A stretch of 64,000 nt of DNA, taken from NCBI GenBank assembly GCA_024226935.1, contig JAAELK010000120.1:62001-126000 (forward strand). Reading direction: 5' to 3'. Position numbers and translations under genes: made by a program. This DNA is from Desulfobacteraceae bacterium (GTDB lineage Bacteria > Desulfobacterota > Desulfobacteria > Desulfobacterales > Desulfobacteraceae). The notes under the pieces were generated by a model. The model had not been told where the DNA came from. It was given only the letters and a program-made list of their open reading frames with translations, and did not search any database. Shown piece after piece: positions 43,168-51,627 of this stretch (its first letter is position 1; each line of letters opens with the position of its first letter).

Positions 43168-45210
43168 ATGAAACTTAATAAAAACCTTTTTTTCTCTCCT
43201 TTTTCCATGGGATCTTTATTGATTATTTTATCCTGTCTGGTTTTCTATTCCTTTGGCAACCAAAAGCCTGGGTTTTTGTCCGGCCTGGACAATAAAATTG
43301 TGGATATCATGTTCCAGATCAGGGGCCCCCAACCCATTTCCAAGAAAGTGATAATTGTAGATATTGATGAAAAAAGCCTGAAACAACTGGGCCAATGGCC
43401 CTGGCCCAGACATATACTGGCCGACCTGACACGGGTAATACACAATAACGGTGCCAAAGTCATTGGATTTGATATCGTATTTCCCGAAGCAGACCGAACC
43501 TCTCCTGCACGATATCTGGAAAAGTTAAAACCCATATTAAAAGAGCATATTCCAAACAATTTATTCGAGGATATAATGGAATCCAAAACCCTGGACCATG
43601 ATATTGACTTTGGAAATGCAGTGGCCCAAAGCCGGGTAATTCTGGGGTATGCCTTCCAGCTTAAAAATGATGGTCTCAAATCAGCTACCCAGGTACCTTT
43701 TTCTTCTGTCCATATTCGCCTGGTTCCAGAAACACAAGTTTTTAAAAACCTCTCTCTTCTCTCGGCCTACCGGGCTATCTTAAATATTGAATCCGTGTCC
43801 ACTGCAGCCAGTGAAGGCTTTTTCAATGTTCTCACAGATGATTCAGGCACCGTACGCCAGGTACCCCTGCTCATGGAGATGGACCAGATCCCCTACCCCT
43901 CCCTTGCCCTTGAAACCTGGCGGTTAGGAATGAAGATCCCCCTTATAACCATCCATACAGACAGCCGGATCAAAACTGTTCCCACCCCTATCCTGGGCCT
44001 TGGCCTGGGACACTCATTTATTCCCACCACCAACAACTGCCAGATGGTTATAAACCACAGGGGACCTTTCAATACCTTTCCCTATATATCGGCTGGAGAT
44101 CTTTTGGCAGGCCGGTCCCATCCGGATCTTAAAGATAAATTTATCCTGGTGGGATCTTCTGCCACCGGATTATTTGACCTGAAAGCCACCCCCTTTTCCA
44201 GCACCATGCCGGGCATTGAAATCAATGCCACCATCATTGATAATCTAATACAAGGGGATCCTTTCAAATATGATCTTTTCACGGAAATCGGCATCACCTA
44301 TCTGCTGATTCTGGCGGGTGGTTTTCTTCTAAACCTTATACTTTCTTTTTCCCGCCCCCTAACAGGGGCAGTGGGTGCCTTGTTATTTTTTTTGTTTATT
44401 TTTGCAGGAAACTATTATTTTTTCTTTCTCAACAACCAACTCATCGGAATAACCTTTCCCTTCGACACCTTTTTGATCCTCCTGGTCCTGGTCAACATCT
44501 TAAACTATGTCCGGGAAGGCCGTGCCAAACGGTATATCCAAAACGCTTTTTCCCATTATATAGCTCCTGATGTGGTAAAAGCCCTTGTGAAAAATCCCAA
44601 ACAGCTTTCTTTAGCCGGAGAACAAAAAGAACTTACAGTTTTATTTTCGGACATCCGGGGCTTCACCAGTATTTCTGAAAAAATGGACTCCAGAGTCCTT
44701 GGAAAATTCATGAACCAATATCTGACACAAATGAGTCATATCATCATGGAAAACAAAGGCACGGTGGATAAATTCATTGGTGATGCCATCATGGCCTTCT
44801 GGGGAGCCCCGAATGATGAACCGGATCATGCAGGCAAAGCAGTTCAAACAGCCCTTTTAATGAAATCCCACCTGATAAAAAGCAACCAAAAACTAAAGAA
44901 CCAGGGCATGCCGGAGATTCACGTTGGTATTGGGATTAATTCAGGTATAATGAGCGTAGGAAATTTTGGCAGCCAGGATCGATTCGATTATACCGTCATG
45001 GGAGATAACGTTAACCTGGCATCCAGACTTGAAGAGATTAATAAAACCTATGGTACCACCATTCTTGTCTCTGAATTTACCAAAGAAAAGCTGAAAGATC
45101 GATTTTCCTTTCACTTTATTGACAAAGTAATGATCAGGGGGCGCAAACAAAGGGTCCAGATTTATGAACCCTTTGTTAAAGATACACCACCCAGAAAAGA
45201 TAATTCATAA
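43168..45210 (+). CDS. CHASE2-domain adenylate/guanylate cyclase
   Basis: 680 residues. One N-terminal helix is followed by a periplasmic CHASE2 sensor (about 30-360: KVIIVDIDEKSLKQLGQWPWPR, GFDIVFPEADRTSP) and three transmembrane helices at about 370-460. The class III cyclase domain (about 485-665) has metal Asp residues in FSDIRGFTSISEK and FIGDAIMAFWGAP, and transition-state Asn/Arg in NVNLASRLEEIN. It should make cAMP (residue choice fits adenylate better than guanylate, inference) in response to an envelope signal. Linked FecR and TPR genes suggest the signal comes from the cell surface. Confidence 0.9.
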   Translation: MKLNKNLFFSPFSMGSLLIILSCLVFYSFGNQKPGFLSGLDNKIVDIMFQIRGPQPISKKVIIVDIDEKSLKQLGQWPWPRHILADLTRVIHNNGAKVIGFDIVFPEADRTSPARYLEKLKPILKEHIPNNLFEDIMESKTLDHDIDFGNAVAQSRVILGYAFQLKNDGLKSATQVPFSSVHIRLVPETQVFKNLSLLSAYRAILNIESVSTAASEGFFNVLTDDSGTVRQVPLLMEMDQIPYPSLALETWRLGMKIPLITIHTDSRIKTVPTPILGLGLGHSFIPTTNNCQMVINHRGPFNTFPYISAGDLLAGRSHPDLKDKFILVGSSATGLFDLKATPFSSTMPGIEINATIIDNLIQGDPFKYDLFTEIGITYLLILAGGFLLNLILSFSRPLTGAVGALLFFLFIFAGNYYFFFLNNQLIGITFPFDTFLILLVLVNILNYVREGRAKRYIQNAFSHYIAPDVVKALVKNPKQLSLAGEQKELTVLFSDIRGFTSISEKMDSRVLGKFMNQYLTQMSHIIMENKGTVDKFIGDAIMAFWGAPNDEPDHAGKAVQTALLMKSHLIKSNQKLKNQGMPEIHVGIGINSGIMSVGNFGSQDRFDYTVMGDNVNLASRLEEINKTYGTTILVSEFTKEKLKDRFSFHFIDKVMIRGRKQRVQIYEPFVKDTPPRKDNS

Positions 45211-45215
45211 TCTAT

Positions 45216-47306
45216 CTATTTTTCAGGTCCTATGGAATTTAGCACCAGAGTGATAGGCCTGTCTTCTTCTGTTTCACCGGCAAAACGTATGGGTGCCGGC
45301 TGCCGATAATGGTCCGGTCCTAAATCTGCTGCCACCCATTTTTTCCTCAAAGATTTATAAACCCTGAAGGCGTTTGAATTCAAGTCCACCAGACTTTTTT
45401 CGATTACCAATTCCAACTTACCCTTTCGCTCTTCCAGATGCATGAGCTTAGCAATGGGAATACCAATGGGTTCCCACTGATCAAAATCCATCTCAAGATT
45501 CCGAATAGCGGCCATCTGACCGGTAGCATTTCCGGCAATAAGATGAAATGCAGTCATACCGAGGTTATAAGTATAGTTACAATCAAAATGACTGGGAGCA
45601 GATCCCCTGCCGTTATACCCGTAAAAATGGGTCTGGGTTTTAAATTTGGGCTGGGATTTCAAAAAAAGCTCAACAATGGGTCCTGGAATATCGTTGCCGG
45701 CATCCATAAGTTCATTGCTGACAAGTTCCTGCTTCAGAGTTTTTTGGGAAATAATGATCTTTTTAACCAAAAGATATTTAGCCCCGGGGTTTCTGAAAAT
45801 TACCCCAGCATATAAATCCGGATCCATATCATTGGCAACCATAATAGATTTATATTCGGTATTTTTTATCCCAATTTTATAGACACCCTGCTCTTTTAAA
45901 ACGTCGAGATACTCTTTTACCATATCCATGATTATCTTTTCTGTTTTAACCTGGGAAAACTGAAAATTTCCATGGAGATCGCGTTCCACCAAGAGACCGT
46001 CCCTGAAAAATGAGGGCAATTGATTAAACAATTCATCATCTCGAATATTCCAAATGGGAAAGGGGTTTTTATCTATCATTCCCTGGCTGATCCGCCTTAA
46101 ATAATCATGTTTTTCAGTCAACCCGGGCAATGCCAAGTGAAAATCCAAATCATGAATTGTGTTATACTCCGCTATGATTTTATTAAGTTTTATGATAAAA
46201 ACCTGAATTTCATTAATATATTCTAGGATTCCCTCGGGAATAATCATAACTCCGTAATTTTTACCAAAGGTCGCCCGCTTCACGATGACATCGCAGATTA
46301 AGCGGGACAGATGACGCAGGGTAATGCCAAAGGCATTATAATCGATGGTTTTATTTTTCCTTGCCTTTTCCAGGCGATCCTGGTCAACATAATCTGCAAG
46401 TTCCTCTCCTATCAAAGACAAAGTTGCATGGGTCTGGAGGGCAGATTCCAATGTTAAATGACTTGCTACCCTGCCCATCACCTTACATACATGCCAATAT
46501 TTGACAGTAGATTCACCATCATTGGCCAGATTACTGATGTTCTGGGAGAACGCCCTGGCAGCACTATGAAAGCCAAAGGAAGTAGCACAAAGAACATCCC
46601 CATCATCTGTTGTCACCTGAATATCCCCATCAATAGTCTTAGGAACTCCTATAACCTTGATGCCGGACGCTTTAAAATACTGGGCAAGAAAGGCAGCATT
46701 GGTATTGGAATCATCTCCACCGATAACTACCAATGCATCCAGTTCAAGATTCATGCAGGTTTTCAATGAAGATTCCATCTTCCCTTTTGAATCTATTTTT
46801 GTCCTGCCCGTCTGTAGCATGGAAAAACCACCCATGTTACGATGGATATCCACAAGCTCTTTTGTAATCTCAATATACCGGGATTCAATAAGTCCATCCG
46901 GTCCCAATAAAAACCCAAACAACTTTGATCCAAAATTATATTTTTTGAGTTCATCATAAAGACCTGCGACCACGTTATGTCCACCAGGAGCAGGTCCTCC
47001 TGAAAAAACCACCCCCAGATTTCGTTTACTTGAAAAGGCCTGTTTTTGAGTTTCAGACAATGGGCCATTAAGAGTCACCTTCTGGACTTTATTATTAATA
47101 ATATCCGGAAGAATTTTTTTGGCTTCCTTATCACTGCTGAACCGATATTGCGGCTGATCTTTCAACAAAGAATACTTCTTAGAAAAAATTTGGATCTTTT
47201 TCGGTAAAAATAATCTCCTGTCTATTGTTTCACTGTTAACGTTGGATATAACATTGTTTGCAATTGGATGATTCAACAAATAATCCAGCTCTAGCTCAGA
47301 TCCCAT
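45216..47306 (-). CDS. pfp: Pyrophosphate-dependent 6-phosphofructokinase
   Basis: 696 residues. GVVFSGGPAPGGHNVVAG (diphosphate loop), VVIGGDDSNTNAAF with the GGDD aspartate that selects PPi over ATP, and the catalytic PKTIDGDI are present. The protein resembles the long (plant-type) PPi-PFKs. It phosphorylates fructose-6-phosphate reversibly. Its C-terminal ~300 residues lack strong motifs. Length is greater than the common 550-620, mostly from a ~90-residue N-terminal extension. It converges with the CHASE2 cyclase gene, the stops being five bases apart. Confidence 0.93.
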   Translation of the reverse strand: MGSELELDYLLNHPIANNVISNVNSETIDRRLFLPKKIQIFSKKYSLLKDQPQYRFSSDKEAKKILPDIINNKVQKVTLNGPLSETQKQAFSSKRNLGVVFSGGPAPGGHNVVAGLYDELKKYNFGSKLFGFLLGPDGLIESRYIEITKELVDIHRNMGGFSMLQTGRTKIDSKGKMESSLKTCMNLELDALVVIGGDDSNTNAAFLAQYFKASGIKVIGVPKTIDGDIQVTTDDGDVLCATSFGFHSAARAFSQNISNLANDGESTVKYWHVCKVMGRVASHLTLESALQTHATLSLIGEELADYVDQDRLEKARKNKTIDYNAFGITLRHLSRLICDVIVKRATFGKNYGVMIIPEGILEYINEIQVFIIKLNKIIAEYNTIHDLDFHLALPGLTEKHDYLRRISQGMIDKNPFPIWNIRDDELFNQLPSFFRDGLLVERDLHGNFQFSQVKTEKIIMDMVKEYLDVLKEQGVYKIGIKNTEYKSIMVANDMDPDLYAGVIFRNPGAKYLLVKKIIISQKTLKQELVSNELMDAGNDIPGPIVELFLKSQPKFKTQTHFYGYNGRGSAPSHFDCNYTYNLGMTAFHLIAGNATGQMAAIRNLEMDFDQWEPIGIPIAKLMHLEERKGKLELVIEKSLVDLNSNAFRVYKSLRKKWVAADLGPDHYRQPAPIRFAGETEEDRPITLVLNSIGPEK

Positions 47307-47340
47307 TCCAGCTCCTGTATAGATTTTTTTTTACAATATT

Positions 47341-48753
47341 TTAATGAACCAATACCTGGTTCCTTCCATTTTCTTTTGCCTTATATACGGCTATATCTGC
47401 CCGCTCAAATACCTGTAAATGATTTGCATCCCCTTCTTGTACCTGGGTACCACCCACACTAACCGTAACCTTCACTGTCTCATTTTTATACAAAAACTCA
47501 ATCTTTTCTATGGTTTGTCGGATTTTTTCTGCTGCCTCTTTTGCGCCGGCAGCATCGGTTTCCGGCATGACAACAACAAACTCCTCACCGCCGTACCGGG
47601 CCAACATATCATTTTTGCGCAACAAAGGGATGGATCTTTTAATAATTTCCTGAAGACATTTGTCTCCGATAGCATGCCCATAGCGGTCATTAATATTCTT
47701 AAACTTATCTGCATCAATCACCAACAAAGAAAATATAGTCCCATATCGCAAAAACCGTTCCATTTCGTCTTCAATTTTTTTGTCATATGCCCTCCTATTA
47801 AACGAACCAGTCAGTTGATCCAGATTCAATTTTTCTTCAAGTTTTTCAGAATATTGAGTAGCCTCATTCAATTCCTGCTTTAATTTGGCAAACCCGGACT
47901 TAAAAATATGCCGGTTTTTTTCTGCCACAGCTTGAATCGCCTTATCCTTTAATTGTTTTTTCTTCAATGCTGTTTCAATGGATGTCAGTCTTTCCGTAAT
48001 TTGAATTTTTAAATCATCCAGACTGGAGGTTACATTAGATGTTGTTTGTAGATCCGTCATCTCTGAACTTAAAAGAGTTTCAAACCCTGAATTGGATGAA
48101 AACAGGGAGCTTGTCTGATCATAGGAAGTGGCAATTTTTACTTCAATATCCAAAATCTTGCCCACAATATCCTGGACAAAGGAGTTCACTTTTTCCCGGT
48201 CCTGGTTTGTTTCGGAAATATAGACAAAGACCAAACTAAAAAGACTTTCCCGGATATCCCCAATATCCCCGGTATCTGCGGCATTTAATATTCTGGTCGT
48301 TATATTATCCATCCGGGTTGCATATTTTTTATCAAGGGTGGATCTTAGATTATTAAGAATATCATGATAACTTTGCTTAAAATCTTCAATAAAATTATTG
48401 GTTGGTGATTTCATTAAAGAAGCAAAAAAACCTTTTTTCTTTTTCACGGGTGCCGGTCCAATACCTTCTTTAATCATGGCTGTTTTCAATTGTTCAAAGA
48501 TATAAGCAATTTTTACAAAGGATGTCCCTTTTTTTAATGCACCACTCAATTCATTGCATGCCCTTGCAAAATAAGTATCCCCTGCTGCCACCATATCAAT
48601 GATGATGGGAAAATATTTCCGGTAGAGCCTGTCCTGGTTTTCGAACTTTTCTTCTATGGTATCCAGTTCCTTTATCAGACTATCCTTTTGCGATTGAAGT
48701 TTTTTAACCCTGTCCTTCAACACCACTACTTGTTGGTCCAATTGCGTCACCAT
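47341..48753 (-). CDS. Diguanylate cyclase (GGDEF) with coiled-coil N-terminus
   Basis: 470 residues. The first ~300 are helical with an N-terminal coiled coil (LDQQVVVLKDRVKKLQSQKDSL) and no known sensor. The GGDEF domain (about 305-470) starts LDQLTGSFNRRAYDKKIEDEM. It has the active signature RYGGEEFVVVMPE and an inhibitory RxxD I-site, RKND, five residues upstream. It should make c-di-GMP with product inhibition. Such levels often control type IV pili. It runs opposite to ftsY from a shared gap. Confidence 0.93.
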   Translation of the reverse strand: MVTQLDQQVVVLKDRVKKLQSQKDSLIKELDTIEEKFENQDRLYRKYFPIIIDMVAAGDTYFARACNELSGALKKGTSFVKIAYIFEQLKTAMIKEGIGPAPVKKKKGFFASLMKSPTNNFIEDFKQSYHDILNNLRSTLDKKYATRMDNITTRILNAADTGDIGDIRESLFSLVFVYISETNQDREKVNSFVQDIVGKILDIEVKIATSYDQTSSLFSSNSGFETLLSSEMTDLQTTSNVTSSLDDLKIQITERLTSIETALKKKQLKDKAIQAVAEKNRHIFKSGFAKLKQELNEATQYSEKLEEKLNLDQLTGSFNRRAYDKKIEDEMERFLRYGTIFSLLVIDADKFKNINDRYGHAIGDKCLQEIIKRSIPLLRKNDMLARYGGEEFVVVMPETDAAGAKEAAEKIRQTIEKIEFLYKNETVKVTVSVGGTQVQEGDANHLQVFERADIAVYKAKENGRNQVLVH

Positions 48754-48949
48754 GAGACACCTTCCCTCTTAATCATACTTAAATCATAATATTCTCTTTC
48801 CTTTATTTTTAACGGTTGATGCGCAGAATGTAAAGCATCATTGTCAAATATAATAGGATATTGAATTTTCCTTGTTTTAACTTGATTCTAATTACAAAAA
48901 ATTGTAAAAGGTCATACTCGCTCAAATTATGACCTTAGGAGATACAAAA

Positions 48950-49927
48950 TTGGCTTCTAATATAGTCAAAAAAAAACACACTAAGCAAGAAAAAAAATTA
49001 TAACAAAAAAATCCAGATAATGGAATATTTTCCAGATTAAAAACCGGATTAAGCAAAACCCGCGCCGTTCTGAATACAGATATCAATGAACTTTTTGTCG
49101 CCGCCAAAAAAATTGATGAAGACCTATTTGAAGAACTTGAAGAACTGCTTGTAACATCAGACCTTGGCATGGATATAACCATGGAAATGATGGAACGTAT
49201 CCGCAAAAAAGCAAAACGCCTGAAGACTGCCGATGAACTCAAACAAGTCTTAAAAGACGAGCTTATAGCTTTGTTCCCCGACATCCCCCCCCTTTTTGCT
49301 GAACCAATTTCTGTAAAACCCCATGTCATTATGATGGTTGGGGTGAACGGAACCGGAAAAACCACCACATTGGGCAAACTTGCCATGAAATATACCCGCC
49401 AGGGACAAAAGGTACTCATTGCGGCCGCAGATACCTTCAGGGCAGCCGCAATTGAACAAGTAGAAGTGTGGGCAAACAGAGCCGGGGCCACAATTGTCAG
49501 GCACAAAGAAGGAGCAGATCCTGCTGCCGTAGCCTATGACGCAATGGAAGCTGCTATTGCCAGGAATATTGATATTGTTCTCGTTGACACGGCAGGCCGA
49601 CTCCACACCCAAAAAAACCTCATGGAAGAATTAAAAAAAATAAAACGTTCGATCAATAAAAAATTTGAAGGAGCCCCCCATGAGGTTTTAATGGTCCTGG
49701 ATGCAACCACGGGTCAAAATGCCATATCCCAGGCAAAGACCTTCCACAAAGCCGTTAAGATTACCCAGATTGCATTGACAAAACTGGACGGAACAGCAAA
49801 GGGTGGAATCGTCGCTGCCATAGCCAGCACCATGGATATTCCCATCTCCTACATCGGAGTTGGAGAAGAAATTGATGACTTACAAGAATTTAATTCAAAA
49901 CAATTTATTAATGCTCTGTTTGACTAG
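48950..49927 (+). CDS. ftsY: Signal recognition particle receptor FtsY, frame interrupted by TAA near the 5' end
   Basis: The FtsY NG GTPase is clear: GVNGTGKTTTLGKLA, ADTFRAAAIEQ, LVDTAGRLHTQKNL, ALTKLDGTAKGG and the C-terminal YIGVGEEIDDLQEF. Its conserved N-domain start (GIFSRLKTGLSKTRAVLNTD, then KKIDEDLFEELEELLVTSDLG) begins at 49022 in the same frame. The only plausible start is TTG 48950, eight bases after AGGAG, but a TAA at 49001-49003 lies between them. The stop is flanked by A8 (48990-48997) and A7 (49005-49011) runs. Starting at ATG 49169 would drop the conserved N-domain helices. Either homopolymer indels exist in the assembly, or slippage restores the frame. FtsY is essential, so full loss is unlikely. 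Confidence 0.85.
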
Positions 49928-49955
49928 CAATTGCTCCAAAGACACCCCCGATATT

Positions 49956-50047
49956 GTATATGAAAGAACCAACCAACCTATCGGATTCTTTCAGGTTTTA
50001 TTGTGGGCAAGCCGATGAAACCCCTTGGGCGGCCCATGGCCGTTATT
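49956..50047. repeat. Dispersed two-hairpin repeat, copy C
   Basis: Third copy of the element at 6108 and 9373. TATATGAAAG starts a first hairpin (TGAAAGAA/TTCTTTCA). TTTTATTGTGGGC and a second hairpin (GGGC...GCCC) follow, ending GGCCCATGGCCGTTATT. It lies between ftsY and the LysE gene, 26 bases before the LysE ATG, and could affect that gene's 5' leader. Confidence 0.6.
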
Positions 50048-50072
50048 GGATTAAAATAAGGAGATCTTTTTT

Positions 50073-50705
50073 ATGTTGGGAATTGAAAATTACACAGGAT
50101 TTATTATTGCCGTCATTATTCTCAACCTGACACCGGGTGTAGATACCATCTACGTTGTTACCCGAAGTGTTTCCCAGGGCAAACGTGCCGGTATCGTATC
50201 CGTTGCCGGCATCATGACCGGCTGTGTGATCCATGTCTTGTGTGCCGCCTTCGGACTCTCCTTAATTTTGTCCACCTCTGCCACAGCTTTTACCCTGGTA
50301 AAATGGGCAGGTGCCCTTTATCTGATCTTTTTAGGCCTTAAAACCCTCATGGATAAAAAAACAGCCTTTGACACCGCTGACAACCGTTTTGCCACAAAGG
50401 ATCTAGTAAAAATCTATCGCCAAGGGGTAATCACCAATGTTTTAAACCCAAAAGTTGCACTGTTTTTTCTCTCTTTTTTACCCCAGTTTATCAACCCCCA
50501 GGCAGCTCAAGGGCCATTGCCCTTCCTCGCTCTTGGCAGCATTTTTCTTATTAGCAGCTGCATCTGGTTCATGGTTCTGACAAAGATAGCTGCGAAGATG
50601 ACCAATACCCTGAGAAACAATCACCGTATTGGTCTCACCCTGCAAAAAATTTCCGGCACTATTTTCCTGGGCTTCGGATTTAAGCTGATCTTTGATTCAA
50701 AATAA
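50073..50705 (+). CDS. LysE/RhtB family amino-acid exporter
   Basis: 210 residues with six transmembrane helices. Family motifs are LTPGVDTIYVVTRSVSQGKRAGIVSVAGI near the start and FRQGVLTN-like YRQGVITNVLNPKVALFFLSFLPQFI in the middle. It exports small amino acids such as lysine, threonine or homoserine; substrate unknown. AAGGAG lies nine bases before the ATG, after repeat C. Confidence 0.92.
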   Translation: MLGIENYTGFIIAVIILNLTPGVDTIYVVTRSVSQGKRAGIVSVAGIMTGCVIHVLCAAFGLSLILSTSATAFTLVKWAGALYLIFLGLKTLMDKKTAFDTADNRFATKDLVKIYRQGVITNVLNPKVALFFLSFLPQFINPQAAQGPLPFLALGSIFLISSCIWFMVLTKIAAKMTNTLRNNHRIGLTLQKISGTIFLGFGFKLIFDSK

Positions 50706-51088
50706 TGGCCACCTGAGAAAACTCTGAATTTCAGATTTTCATCCAGACAAAAAATGAGCTTTAAAAGAAGTTTTTAAGACAAATAAATATTAATTATTGA
50801 AAATAATTTGTCTTAATCACCCATATATAGTATATTAATCTCGATTGATTTCATTAGAATATCGATCGAATCTTCGAATTTTATTTAGTAATATTTTATA
50901 ATTTCATGAAGTACGAAAAACAAAGTGCATAGCACTATGCCCTTGCTTATAATCTTTTCGGGGGTATGATTTTTGTTACCATTACATCCATATCCTCCCC
51001 CGGGGGCTTTACAAGATAGTGATCATGGAATGATCTTTATGAGATAATAAATTGAAAAATAAACAACTTTAATGAGAGGAGATTAGAT
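50706..51088. other. 383-bp gap before the chemotaxis operon with inverted repeats
   Basis: No gene is evident. There is an 11-bp perfect inverted repeat TTAAGACAAAT (50774-50784) / ATTTGTCTTAA (50806-50816). A short palindrome GCATAGCACTATGC lies at 50927-50940. G/C-rich patches GGGGG (50960s) and CCCCCGGGGG (about 50999) stand in AT-rich DNA. AGGAGA precedes the cheW ATG. This may be a regulated leader or an operator region; I found no convincing -35/-10 or sigma-54 site. Confidence 0.4.
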
Positions 51089-51601
51089 ATGACTCAATTA
51101 ACCGAAACGATTAATCATACTCTTAAAACAACAACAATTAAAACGGGGAAATATTTAACCTTTTTATTGAAAAAAGAAGAATATGGATTGGGTATCCTCA
51201 AGGTAAAAGAGATTATCGGCATGATAGCTATCACCTCTATTCCCAAGACTCCAAAGTTTATTAAGGGAGTGGTTAACTTAAGGGGCAAAGTGATTCCGGT
51301 GATTGATCTGCGACTCAAATTTGACATGGAATCGATTGATTATTCAGATCGCACCTGTATAATTGTGGTTGAGATAGATTCAGAATCAGGCACAGTTCTC
51401 ATTGGTATTGTTGTGGATGCAGTATCGGAAGTTTTAAATATCAAAGAAGAAGAGATAGAAGAAACCCCCACCTTCGGTACAAAGCTTGATACCGACTATA
51501 TTCTTGGCATGGCTAAAATGGAAGGCCGCGTCAAAATTCTTCTTGATATAGACAAAGTTTTAAACGCCGACGAAATCGCAACTCTTAAAAAAACCAAATA
51601 A
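51089..51601 (+). CDS. cheW: Chemotaxis coupling protein CheW
   Basis: 170 residues. The CheW fold is clear: [42 protein letters not shown] (receptor/CheA contact) and [19 protein letters not shown]. It bridges the MCP to CheA in signalling arrays. It has an N-terminal extension of about 20 residues. First gene of the cluster. Confidence 0.95.
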   Translation: MTQLTETINHTLKTTTIKTGKYLTFLLKKEEYGLGILKVKEIIGMIAITSIPKTPKFIKGVVNLRGKVIPVIDLRLKFDMESIDYSDRTCIIVVEIDSESGTVLIGIVVDAVSEVLNIKEEEIEETPTFGTKLDTDYILGMAKMEGRVKILLDIDKVLNADEIATLKKTK

Positions 51602-51627
51602 GATCCATTCAAGAGGAGAACGTTAGA

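Noticed and set aside
49956-50072. Riboswitch controlling LysE
   Set aside because: The structured DNA is the dispersed repeat found at two other loci in unrelated contexts and orientation; no known riboswitch core is seen.
50927-50956. Sigma-54 site before cheW (TAGCAC...TTGC)
   Set aside because: Spacing is seven instead of five bases and the GG is missing.
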